Source: an uncultured Oscillospiraceae bacterium (lineage in GTDB: Bacteria > Bacillota > Clostridia > Oscillospirales > Oscillospiraceae). From it: DNA of 43,238 nucleotides. Below the pieces are notes generated by a model. The model was not told the origin of the DNA. It did no database searches and saw only the letters and a program-made list of their open reading frames with translations. Shown here in pieces: positions 32,945-40,286 of the stretch (within the stretch, counting starts at the first letter, position 1; every line of letters begins with the position of its first letter). The stretch spans positions 1-43,238 of the forward strand of contig CANQQB010000011.1 of NCBI GenBank assembly GCA_947625845.1, given 5' to 3'. The translations under genes were made by a program, and so were the position numbers.

Positions 32945-32973
32945 GCCGCCCATTGGGCGGCATTATTATTTTG
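32945..32973 (+). terminator. terminator of the XRE pair
   Basis: GCCGCCC / ATT / GGGCGGC (32945-32961) followed by ATTATTATTTTG, right after the second HTH gene. Confidence 0.75.
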
Positions 32974-32990
32974 CGGCGTGCGCCGCGCAC

Positions 32991-33300
32991 AAAGGTGTCC
33001 CCGGCAAAGCCGTGGACGCGTTGGATTTTAATGCTTCTCTCCCTCCGTCGTCGTCGCCGCTCGCTGGGCTAGGTCGTGATTTGCCGCAAGCGGCAAACCC
33101 CGAGTAGCCCGCGGCGTCTCCTCTCCCCACGCGACAAGCGTGCCGCGTGGGGGCCCCGATGGCCGCGCCACCTCCCCCGTCAGGGGGAGGCGGGGGCTTC
33201 GCCCCCGAATCGGCCCCAAAGGGGCCGGCCCCCTCTGACGAGGGGGCTGTCAGCGCCCCCGGCGCTGACTGGGGGAGAGATATTTAAATATTACCTTATT
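32991..33300. repeat. intergenic mosaic repeat, family A (full version)
   Basis: Near-identical to 31761-32070 block by block, differing at scattered positions (for example CGCCCCCGGCG in place of CGCTCTGCG near the end). Same orientation, so the two are direct repeats around the XRE genes. Confidence 0.85.
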
Positions 33301-33480
33301 GTAAGCCTCCCCTGTGTAAGGGGAGGTGGGCGTCGCTTGCGGCGCTCGGAAGGGTTGTCAATTTAAATCCTCTTCCTTATCGAACGCCCCCTTGTGAAAG
33401 GGAACTGTCGCCGCCTTTACACAAAGGGGCCGTCCATAAAGGTTGCCGCCTTTTAGGCGGCGATTTGATTTAGCGGCGAC
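33300..33480. repeat. intergenic repeat, family B
   Basis: GTAAGCCTCCCCTGTGTAAG, GGCGTCGCTTGCGGCGCTC, GGAAGGGTTGTC, a second unit start ACGCCCCCTTGTG, then CCTTTACACAAAGGGG and GGTTGCCGCCTTTTAGGCGG. Shorter internal part than 32071-32310. Confidence 0.75.
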
Positions 33481-33508
33481 AGCGCTTCCATATTGAAAGC
33501 CTCCCCGT

Positions 33509-33664
33509 TCACTCCGCCGTCTCGATATAAATATCCTCCGCCCTGTTCAGCAGCTCCTTCAGCCGCCGAAAGTATTCCCGACATTCCTCTTTCCCCTCCA
33601 TCTCGTCCAGCACCTCCGACACCCCCGCGCACAGCACGGCGTACATCTTCTCATAATCGGCCAT
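33509..33664 (-). CDS. 51-residue acidic protein, unknown
   Basis: Start at 33664 is set by AGGAGGGG 4-5 nt upstream; longer in-frame starts lack a site. Sequence MADYEKMYAVLCAGVSEVLD continues as a predicted charged helix (EYFRRLKELLNRAEDIYIE). Family not recognised. Divergent from the ribbon-helix-helix gene, sharing a 110-bp AT-rich intergenic region. Confidence 0.6.
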   Translation of the reverse strand: MADYEKMYAVLCAGVSEVLDEMEGKEECREYFRRLKELLNRAEDIYIETAE

Positions 33665-33774
33665 AATTCCCCTCCTGTAGCCATATTTTAAATGTATTTT
33701 GTATCTATAGTCTGCATTATAACACATGCAAGCCCCAAAATAAATACATAATAACTTTATTTTGAGGTGACATT

Positions 33775-33942
33775 ATGGCCATCAAAAGTCTTTCCATCCG
33801 CATCGAACAAGAGCTTTTGGACAAGCTCCACGTGGTGGCGGATTACGAGGGGCGTTCCGCCAACAGCCAGATACTGATCCTGATCCGCCGGTGCGTGGAG
33901 CGCTACGAACAGGAGCACGGCGAGATAAAATTCGGAAAATAA
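33775..33942 (+). CDS. Arc-type ribbon-helix-helix DNA-binding protein
   Basis: 55 residues: MAIKSLSIRIEQELLDKLHV, then VADYEGRSANSQILILIRRC. The pattern strand (KSLSIRIE), helix, turn, helix (RSANSQILILIRRCVERYE) is that of Arc/MetJ repressors, which act as dimers. RBS GAGGTG 5 nt before ATG. Could repress itself and the divergent 51-residue gene; no toxin gene is adjacent on the same strand, so an antitoxin role is not supported. Confidence 0.8.
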   Translation: MAIKSLSIRIEQELLDKLHVVADYEGRSANSQILILIRRCVERYEQEHGEIKFGK

Positions 33943-33946
33943 CAAA

Positions 33947-33983
33947 CCGCGCGGTGTGCTTGCACGCCGCGCGGGGATTTTTT
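33947..33983. terminator. bidirectional terminator (RHH gene / GH79 gene)
   Basis: CCGCGCGGTGTGC / TT / GCACGCCGCGCGG (33947-33974), then GGATTTTTTG on the plus strand; on the minus strand TTTGTTATTTTCC. Confidence 0.85.
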
Positions 33984-33997
33984 GCTCTTTTGCCTTT

Positions 33998-35533
33998 TTA
34001 CAGCACGAAGAAGGTGCAGGTCATGGGAGCAAGCTCCACCTTCCCGGCGGCCTGGGGCACGCCAACCAATGCGGGCAGGGCATTGTCCGGACCCAGGACC
34101 AGGTCCTGGCCGTTGCAGGTCATGACCGTGGCCCGCTTGTTGCCGTCCTTGCCGGCCAGGGTGTACCGCTCCGCGTCCCTGGGCAGCTCCACGGTGGTGG
34201 GCTCCGTCTCGCTGTTGTTGATGACCAGATACACCGCGCCGGGCTTGCCGTCCTTCCGGCTGTGGGCATAGACGTGCGCGCCCATGCGGACGGGTTCGCC
34301 GGTGTCGTAAACCGTTTGACCCATGAGCCGCACCCACAGCAGCACGGCGAAGTAGTTTGGCCGGGGGTCGTGGGTGACCCGGTCCAGGTAGGCGTAGTCG
34401 GAGGCGGCCAGGGTATTGTGGAAGATGATGCCGTCGGTGACGGCGGAGAAGCCGCCCGCCTCGTTCAGCGTCCGCAGCACGTCCAGGTACGTGGAGGCCC
34501 AGGTGTCCCCGCCGCCGCCGGCGTCGCCGGACTCGGTGACCCACATCTGCCCGCCGGGGCAGTACGCATCCCGCAGGGGGACGTAGGCCCTGGCGTTGTT
34601 GGCCGCCACGGCCAGGTAGGCCTCGGAGTTGGCCTCCTCCGCCAGCCAGTGGCCGGAGGGCATCGCCCCCGCCAGCCGCTCGGACACGCCGTTATAATAG
34701 TGATAGCTGAACACGTCCAGAGGGCAGGGGTCCGGACCCATCAGCTCTCGGGTAGAGCAGCTCCTGGCCAGCAGCTCCACACCGCCGCCGCCGGACTTGT
34801 CCCCCTCCTTGCCGATGGAGCCCTCGGACCCCACGGAGCAGGGTCCCACGTACAGGCAGTCGGGGTAGTTCTTTTTCAGCCATTCACAGAAGATCTTCTG
34901 GTCCCGCGCATGGTCCGCGGCGGTGTACCCGGTGGGGAAACCGGTGTCCTCCAGCATGTTGGGCTCGTTGACGAACTCGGACGCGCTGATGGGCACGCCG
35001 TAGTCGGCGCTGAATTTGAAGAGCTTCTCCGCCTCACGGGGCGTCCAGGGCGGGACAGGGGCCTTGTCGGTGCCGTACACGCCGGGACACGCGGACACGG
35101 ACACCAGCAGCTTAGCCCCCACCGCCTTCACGAAGTCCAGCACGCCGACCCACTGCTCCCTTGTCAGGGTGTTCAGATACCCCTCGGGCACCTTGCCGCC
35201 CATGGACCCGTCCAGATCGTAGTAGGTCTTGGTGGCCCAGGTACCGGACACCCGCACCCACAGGGGACCGAACGCCTTCGCCAGTGCCCGCAGCTTCTCG
35301 TCGTACAAATTGATGGGCGGGTACACCTGCATCAGGTCCTTGTAGGCCGCCGCCAGCCCGCCGCTCATGTCCACCTGGAAACTCTCCGTGCCGGCGATCT
35401 GGCCGGGGGTGTAGGCCTTCCAGAAGGTGCCGCCGGTGACCTCGGCGAACTCGATGTTGTAGCTCATCAGCGCCGGGTCCGTCTGGTGCAGCGCTTTTAG
35501 CTCTTCCGGTCTCAGTTTCACAAATTCCGCCAT
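33998..35533 (-). CDS. GH79-like glycoside hydrolase (heparanase/beta-glucuronidase family)
   Basis: 511 residues, no signal peptide, so apparently cytoplasmic. Clan GH-A features: ASEFVNEPNM with the acid/base Glu ~190 (N-E-P motif), and WVTESGDAGGGGDTWAST with the probable nucleophile Glu ~334, similar to the ETSSAYGGG region of heparanase. The C-terminal part (AVYLVINNSETEPTTVELP) is the beta-sandwich usual in GH79. Such enzymes release glucuronic acid or related residues; the actual substrate is unknown. RBS AGGAGA 7 nt before ATG. A terminator hairpin separates it from the upstream operon, so its expression may depend on read-through. Confidence 0.75.
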   Translation of the reverse strand: MAEFVKLRPEELKALHQTDPALMSYNIEFAEVTGGTFWKAYTPGQIAGTESFQVDMSGGLAAAYKDLMQVYPPINLYDEKLRALAKAFGPLWVRVSGTWATKTYYDLDGSMGGKVPEGYLNTLTREQWVGVLDFVKAVGAKLLVSVSACPGVYGTDKAPVPPWTPREAEKLFKFSADYGVPISASEFVNEPNMLEDTGFPTGYTAADHARDQKIFCEWLKKNYPDCLYVGPCSVGSEGSIGKEGDKSGGGGVELLARSCSTRELMGPDPCPLDVFSYHYYNGVSERLAGAMPSGHWLAEEANSEAYLAVAANNARAYVPLRDAYCPGGQMWVTESGDAGGGGDTWASTYLDVLRTLNEAGGFSAVTDGIIFHNTLAASDYAYLDRVTHDPRPNYFAVLLWVRLMGQTVYDTGEPVRMGAHVYAHSRKDGKPGAVYLVINNSETEPTTVELPRDAERYTLAGKDGNKRATVMTCNGQDLVLGPDNALPALVGVPQAAGKVELAPMTCTFFVL

Positions 35534-35574
35534 TTTATCGTCTCCTTTTCAAAAAGTTTTGCCGCATTTGACCG

Positions 35575-35611
35575 CAAAAGCCGGGCCTGCGTATGCGTGC
35601 GCAGGCTCGGC
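35575..35611 (-). terminator. terminator after the EFR1 ferredoxin gene
   Basis: Minus strand: GCCGAGCCTGCG / 8-nt loop / CGCAGGCCCGGC (35611-35580) followed by TTTTGCGG. It starts directly at the stop codon of the EFR1 gene. Confidence 0.65.
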
Positions 35612-36421
35612 CTAAACGATAAACACATTTTCCGCCGGGCGGGCGTAGTCCCGCTCCAGCATCGCGCGGTGGGACAAAAACGCCCTATCCGTGAAGGACC
35701 TGGCCCCCCGGCGGCATTTTACCACGCACGCCTGGCACTTGATGCACACCCCCACGGTCTTGCCGGGATCGTCCCTGTCGATGCTCCCCATGGGACACGC
35801 CGAGGCGCACGTCCCACAGTGGTTGCACAGGCCGTAGTCCACCGCAGGCGTGGCCCGCAGAAAGTCCACCGGCTCCCCGTCCGGCCCCAGGGGCCGGTAG
35901 TATGGCGCGTCCGGCTGACCGGGTATGTCCCCCTGGGACAACCACGCCCCCTCCGTCCACTTTTCCGCCGCCCGGACCGCGAACGCTCTCGCCGCGTTTA
36001 AGTCCTCAGCCGTCGGCCGCCCGGTCGCCAGCGCGGCCGTGAAGGCGTGCTGGCCCACCACGGCGGCCGCAGCGGGGATAGCAAAACCGTTTTGATGCAG
36101 GAGGCTGAACAGCTCCGCCAGAGCGTTGTCGAAGCTCCGGTTGCCGAAGCACACCACCGGCACCGCCCCGCCGCTGCCCGATAACCCGGCGGCAATAAAC
36201 GGCGCGATCTTATTGGGTACCCGCCCGGCGTACACCGGCAGGCCCACGAACACCAGGTCCTCCGTGCCGAAGCGGTAGTCCTTTTTCCTTGCCATAGGCC
36301 TGGTGAAGTCCGCGAACTTTGGCTCCGTGCCCAGCCTCTCCGCCGCGGCGGCCGCCATGGTCCGGACGATACGCTCCACGTTGCCGCACGGACTGAAATA
36401 AAGCCCCGTCACCCGGCCCAT
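35612..36421 (-). CDS. EFR1-family ferredoxin/flavodoxin-fold protein
   Basis: 269 residues. The N-terminal half has a flavodoxin-like fold (GLYFSPCGNVERIVRTMA, FVGLPVYAGRVPNK, VVCFGNRSFDNAL). The C-terminal half has two 4Fe-4S motifs, CNHCGTCASACP and CIKCQACVVKCR. EFR1 proteins are common in anaerobic Clostridia and are thought to carry electrons; the partner is unknown. Its start is 2 bp after the GT2-GtrA stop, with the RBS (GAGGAG) inside that gene's end. Confidence 0.9.
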   Translation of the reverse strand: MGRVTGLYFSPCGNVERIVRTMAAAAAERLGTEPKFADFTRPMARKKDYRFGTEDLVFVGLPVYAGRVPNKIAPFIAAGLSGSGGAVPVVCFGNRSFDNALAELFSLLHQNGFAIPAAAAVVGQHAFTAALATGRPTAEDLNAARAFAVRAAEKWTEGAWLSQGDIPGQPDAPYYRPLGPDGEPVDFLRATPAVDYGLCNHCGTCASACPMGSIDRDDPGKTVGVCIKCQACVVKCRRGARSFTDRAFLSHRAMLERDYARPAENVFIV

Positions 36422-36423
36422 AC

Positions 36424-37518
36424 CTACTCCTCCTTATCCCGGAACACCCACTTTTTCTGGATGGAATAGCTGACCAGAAACAGCGCCATCTCCACGGGTA
36501 TCTTGATAACCGTCTCCATCACGTTGGACACGTGCAGCAGGGAGTTGATAAGGTACACCAGCAGCGCGGATACGCTGCCCTGTGCCACCACCAGCGCGTA
36601 ATACCGGACCGCCGACTTACCCGGCGCGCTCCGGCTGCGAAAGACCAGGTTGCGGTTCAACAGGAAGTTCACCGCGCTGGACACCGCCCGCGCCCCCAGG
36701 GACGAGGCCAGCTCCCGCCCGCCGTCGGCCACGGACTTTAATACGACCGCGTTGAGCAGGGTGAATAACCCTGCGTCGATGAGAAAGCACGCGGCGGAGC
36801 TTGCCGCGAAGGCACCAAAGGAGCGCAGGGAGCGGAACATATGCCGGAAGATGATCTTATAAATCTTCCAGGAGTCCTTTATGGGATCAAAATGACTGGT
36901 CTGGTTTTCCTCGATGTACACCGTGTCGATGGACACCTGGCCCAGCTCGATCTTCTCCGAGCGCAGGGACAGGAGCATCTGCGTCTCGTACTCGTACCGC
37001 TCTCCCTCGATACGGCACATGAGGGGCAGATACTTGGCCGGGATGGCCCGCAGACCGGTCTGCGTATCGGTGACGGACACGCCGGCCAGCTTCATGACGC
37101 CCCGTGTCAGGGTGTTGCCGAACCGGCTCCGGAAGGGCACCTGCTCCAGGGAAAAATCCCGGCACCCCAGCCAGATCTTATCCGGCTGGCGGACCATGGC
37201 CTGCGCGCATGCCAGCACGTCTTTCGCGTTATGCTGGTTGTCCCCGTCCACGGTGACCACGCCGTCTATCTCCGGCCGGTTTTGTATGCACCAGTGGAAG
37301 GCGGTCTTCAGCGCCCGGCCCTTGCCCTTGTTGACCTCGTGGGTGAGCACGGTGACGCCGGGACGCGCGGCGGCGTCCCGGAACGGCTGGGTATTTTCCG
37401 GACGGCTGCCGTCGTTTACCAGCACCAGGTCCCGGAAGCCCGCGCCCAGCATGGCGTCCACCACCTGGCACAGCTTCTCGTCCGGGTTATAGGAGGGAAC
37501 GATGATCGTAATGTTCAT
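36424..37518 (-). CDS. glycosyltransferase family 2 fused to a GtrA membrane domain
   Basis: 364 residues. N-terminal GT2 domain (~1-225): ITIIVPSYNPDEKL, LVNDGS, and the metal-binding DGDNQH. C-terminal GtrA domain (~235-360) with four hydrophobic helices (FGAFAASSAACFLIDAGLFT; VRYYALVVAQGSVSALLVYL) and the end IPVEMALFLVSYSIQKKWVF. Such fusions transfer a sugar to undecaprenyl phosphate and help flip it for modification of wall or surface glycans. Sits between the unknown membrane protein (16 bp) and the EFR1 gene. Confidence 0.9.
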   Translation of the reverse strand: MNITIIVPSYNPDEKLCQVVDAMLGAGFRDLVLVNDGSRPENTQPFRDAAARPGVTVLTHEVNKGKGRALKTAFHWCIQNRPEIDGVVTVDGDNQHNAKDVLACAQAMVRQPDKIWLGCRDFSLEQVPFRSRFGNTLTRGVMKLAGVSVTDTQTGLRAIPAKYLPLMCRIEGERYEYETQMLLSLRSEKIELGQVSIDTVYIEENQTSHFDPIKDSWKIYKIIFRHMFRSLRSFGAFAASSAACFLIDAGLFTLLNAVVLKSVADGGRELASSLGARAVSSAVNFLLNRNLVFRSRSAPGKSAVRYYALVVAQGSVSALLVYLINSLLHVSNVMETVIKIPVEMALFLVSYSIQKKWVFRDKEE

Positions 37519-37534
37519 AGCGGCGTCTCACAGC

Positions 37535-38962
37535 TCAAAGATTCTGGAAGTTGCTCAGGTAATACCCGTCGCCCTCCCGCAGGAAGTAAAGGCGCATGGT
37601 GGCGTCCGCGTAATCCTGATGCTGGCCCCGGAGGGTACAGTCCGCGTCGTAGCTCACGTCGATGCTGAAGCAGTTGTCCGCCCAGCGCAGCACGGCCCCG
37701 GCGGTGGTCTTGCTCACGTCGATATCGTTGTGGTGGGTGGTCCACCGGACGCTCTCATGGGTATTTTGCAGCTCGGCATAGGCCTGAGTCCCCCCGCGCA
37801 GATACGCCAGCGCGCCGCCCAGGTTGCCCCCGGGGTTCTGCCCGCCGCACATGAAATAGTACACGTCCTTTTTGACGAACTCCACCGCCCGCTCGGCGTA
37901 GGCGGCGGTGTCGCTCTTGTCCGCAAGCAGGTATTGCTCGTCCCCGATGGGGAGCAGATCGAACCCCTCCGGCACCTGAGCGGTCATCTCCGGCTTGAGC
38001 AGCAGCCCGTCCACCGCGTAGCGCACCCAGGCCACGGGGTTTTCCAAAACCCCGTCCAGGGCGTGATAGCCCATCAGCGTCTCGGCCTCCTGCCGGTATT
38101 CCTCCCCCAGCTCTTGGCCGTTGCACAGCACCTTGCACGTGCTGGGCACGGTCACGGCGGCGCTGTGCTCGCCCTGGAAGAGAAGCTCCACGTCGGACAC
38201 GGCCCAGTCCAGCTCCCGGCCGGTGAGCGTTACCCGCGCCAGAGCCTCCCCGCCGCCGTTTTGCAGCACATAGACCGGCGATTCCTGGGTGAACTCCGGG
38301 GCCTTGTACGCCTGGACAGCGTCCGGTGCGAAGCGCTCGCGCATGTAATCATACACCGCGTCCCGTGTGTCCAGGTCGTTGGGGGACTGCTCATACCACA
38401 GGTCCGTCCAGTAGTCCGTGGTGAGGGCGTTTTCCCAGTCCTCGAAGGCAAGCTGGGGGGCCTGGAACAGGGCCTTCTCATGGGCCGCTTTGGCATTCTG
38501 AGCAGCCTCGGTCCTGTCCTTCTGCGCCTGCTCATCGCCCACGTAGCGCCAGAACCGCCACAGCCCGTACCCGGAGCCTATCAGCAATACCAGGGCGTAC
38601 AGGGCCAAACAGGCCCGCCAGAGCTTTTTGCGCCGCCGCTTCCTTTTGGCCGCCTCTGTCCGGGCCGCGGCCTGGACCGGCCGGACCTTTTCCGGCCGGG
38701 GCGCAGGCGCGGCGGCCCGTTCCTTTCCGGGCCTGGGCGCGCTCGCCGGGGCCTTGACGTGGGACGGCCCGGTCTTCTCCGCCCTGAGCGGCGCGGGCGT
38801 CGGCCTGGCCCTTTCCGGCGCGGGCGCGGGGGTCCTGACGTGGGACGGCCCGGCTTTTGCCGCCTGGGGCTTTGGGGGCTTGGGCGCGGGTCTGTCCGAC
38901 TTGGGCGCGTGCTTCGGCACTCGCGCGGGGGTGCTGGAATGTTTTCCCTCGTATCTGGCCAT
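37535..38962 (-). CDS. single-pass membrane protein with Ala/Pro-rich basic N-terminus, unknown
   Basis: 475 residues, family not recognised. Residues 1-110 are low-complexity, rich in Pro, Ala, Lys and Arg, with a repeated GPSHV(R/K)(T/A)PA(P/S)AP motif. A basic patch KRKRRRKKLWR precedes one membrane helix (ACLALYALVLLIGSGYGLWRF), so the ~340-residue rest should be outside the cell. That part has no catalytic motif I can name; its late region (DIDVSKTTAGAVLRWADNCF, GDGYYLSNFQNL) resembles the beta-rich ends of NTF2-like or penicillin-binding-protein-like accessory domains only vaguely. Starts 1 bp after the phosphodiester glycosidase stop, in the same operon. Confidence 0.7.
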   Translation of the reverse strand: MARYEGKHSSTPARVPKHAPKSDRPAPKPPKPQAAKAGPSHVRTPAPAPERARPTPAPLRAEKTGPSHVKAPASAPRPGKERAAAPAPRPEKVRPVQAAARTEAAKRKRRRKKLWRACLALYALVLLIGSGYGLWRFWRYVGDEQAQKDRTEAAQNAKAAHEKALFQAPQLAFEDWENALTTDYWTDLWYEQSPNDLDTRDAVYDYMRERFAPDAVQAYKAPEFTQESPVYVLQNGGGEALARVTLTGRELDWAVSDVELLFQGEHSAAVTVPSTCKVLCNGQELGEEYRQEAETLMGYHALDGVLENPVAWVRYAVDGLLLKPEMTAQVPEGFDLLPIGDEQYLLADKSDTAAYAERAVEFVKKDVYYFMCGGQNPGGNLGGALAYLRGGTQAYAELQNTHESVRWTTHHNDIDVSKTTAGAVLRWADNCFSIDVSYDADCTLRGQHQDYADATMRLYFLREGDGYYLSNFQNL

Positions 38963-38963
38963 C

Positions 38964-39977
38964 TTACCCCTCCCCCTCGTCCGGGGCCATCACAAGAATG
39001 GCCGTGGGTATCCGGAGCAGATAGTCGTTCCAGACAAGCTGCTCGCCCTGATAGTACATGTCGGAGGAACCGCCGCCGTCCAGACTGCCGGCGTTGACCG
39101 CGCCGTATTCCAGCATGATCTCGGCCGTCTGCCGGTTCGTCGCGCCGATGCTGTCGGGCCGGCGGCCCTCCGCCACCAGCAGCATCACCGTGCCGTCCTC
39201 GGTCTGGCCCAGGGCCGTCCGGGGGTTCAGGGTGCCGCCGGCGTCGCACTGTATTTCCCCGTCCTTGACCAGCGTGGGACCGGCGTTGAAGCTCAGGCCG
39301 GACACGATGCCCATGTCCAGCGCCTCCCGGCCGGTCATGTTGCCCACATGCAGCACGTGGTCGGCGTCAAAGCCCATCACGTTGCGGTAATAGCCGCCGG
39401 GGGAGCCGTGGGCAAACTGGCCGTCCCGGATCACCATGCCGTCCGGCGTGCCGCCGGCGGGGGCGAAAAACCCCGCGCCGTTGATGCCGCCGATGGCCCC
39501 GTATTTGTCGAGAAGCTCCGTCAGCAGCACCCCCTGGCCGCCGAAGTGGTCGATGGTGCCGATGACCACCAGGGACGGGTCGTGGACCAGCAGCAGCACG
39601 GCCCGGAACGCGTCCTTTTTAATATGTACGACCTCGATCGCGTCCGTCTGCTCCTCCGCCGGCACAGCCTCGTCCTCAGCGGGCGCGGCCTGGTCCGCCT
39701 GGACCGGCGCTGCAGACAGCTCCTCAAAGCTGTCCGGGACCGTGGGCGTGGGGGCCGGGTGCAGGATGGCGTCGATCTCATCCTCGTCGAAAAAAAGCCT
39801 TGGCACGAAACTGAGCGTGTCGGAGTCCTCAAAGCCCGCCACGAATTTCTCCTGCCACAGGTCCGACGGACCGTATGCCATCACCGCGCAGGCGCCGCCC
39901 GCCGCCAGCGCGCCGATGGCGGCCGTCAGCACCAGCACAGTCATGATTTTTCCCAGTGTTCTCAGGAAAATTCTCAC
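38964..39977 (-). CDS. phosphodiester glycosidase-family (NAGPA domain) membrane protein
   Basis: 337 residues. One N-terminal membrane helix (~10-34), an acidic Ala/Pro/Glu linker (~75-112), then the NAGPA domain outside the cell: AIGGINGAGFFAPAGGTPDG, VSGLSFNAGPTLVKDG, NPRTALGQTEDGTVMLLVAE and GSLDGGGSSDMYY. NAGPA is named for the mammalian enzyme removing GlcNAc from phosphodiesters; bacterial members such as YngK/StrH-associated forms act on wall or exopolysaccharide glycans. The exact bond is unknown. First gene of the operon with the membrane protein, GT2-GtrA and EFR1. Confidence 0.88.
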   Translation of the reverse strand: MRIFLRTLGKIMTVLVLTAAIGALAAGGACAVMAYGPSDLWQEKFVAGFEDSDTLSFVPRLFFDEDEIDAILHPAPTPTVPDSFEELSAAPVQADQAAPAEDEAVPAEEQTDAIEVVHIKKDAFRAVLLLVHDPSLVVIGTIDHFGGQGVLLTELLDKYGAIGGINGAGFFAPAGGTPDGMVIRDGQFAHGSPGGYYRNVMGFDADHVLHVGNMTGREALDMGIVSGLSFNAGPTLVKDGEIQCDAGGTLNPRTALGQTEDGTVMLLVAEGRRPDSIGATNRQTAEIMLEYGAVNAGSLDGGGSSDMYYQGEQLVWNDYLLRIPTAILVMAPDEGEG

Positions 39978-39998
39978 GGACGGACCCCTTTCTTTTCA

Positions 39999-40125
39999 AG
40001 CGCCCACCAAGCGCCCACCAAGCGCCCATTGTGGGACATTTTGGGACATTGTGGGACATTTGGGGGCGTTTTTTGGCCTTTTGAGGCCATTTTTGCGCCC
40101 AATTGCGCCCCCTTTGCGCCCCCCT
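39999..40125. repeat. short tandem repeats in the leader of the phosphodiester glycosidase operon
   Basis: Three copies of AAGCGCCCACC or its variant AAGCGCCCATT (39999-40030), three of TGTGGGACATT-type units (40030-40062), and several GCGCCC(C/A) units with T/A spacers (40090-40125). All lie in the predicted ~160-nt mRNA leader. No known class recognised. Confidence 0.6.
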
Positions 40126-40141
40126 TTGGACACACGGCGCC

Positions 40142-40170
40142 ATTATAAGACTTTCCCGCAAAAAACTCAA
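40142..40170 (-). promoter_or_regulatory. promoter of the phosphodiester glycosidase operon
   Basis: Minus strand: -35 TTGAGT (40165-40170), 17-nt spacer, perfect -10 TATAAT (40142-40147). Confidence 0.7.
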
Positions 40171-40209
40171 TAAAATAAAAAATATCCGGGGATTTTTTCG
40201 GCGGACATA

Positions 40210-40238
40210 TTGACAATTCGTAATATTTGTGTTAAGTT
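40210..40238 (+). promoter_or_regulatory. promoter of the pseudokinase receptor gene
   Basis: Perfect -35 TTGACA (40210-40215), 17-nt spacer, weak -10 TAAGTT (40233-40238), 49 bp before the start codon. Confidence 0.5.
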
Positions 40239-40286
40239 TGTTCCAAATCGTAACCATTTTGTAACTTTCTTAGAGAGAGGACTTGG

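Noticed and set aside
33509-33942. Toxin-antitoxin module
   Set aside because: The RHH gene has no co-directional partner; the neighbour is divergent, acidic and lacks any toxin motif.
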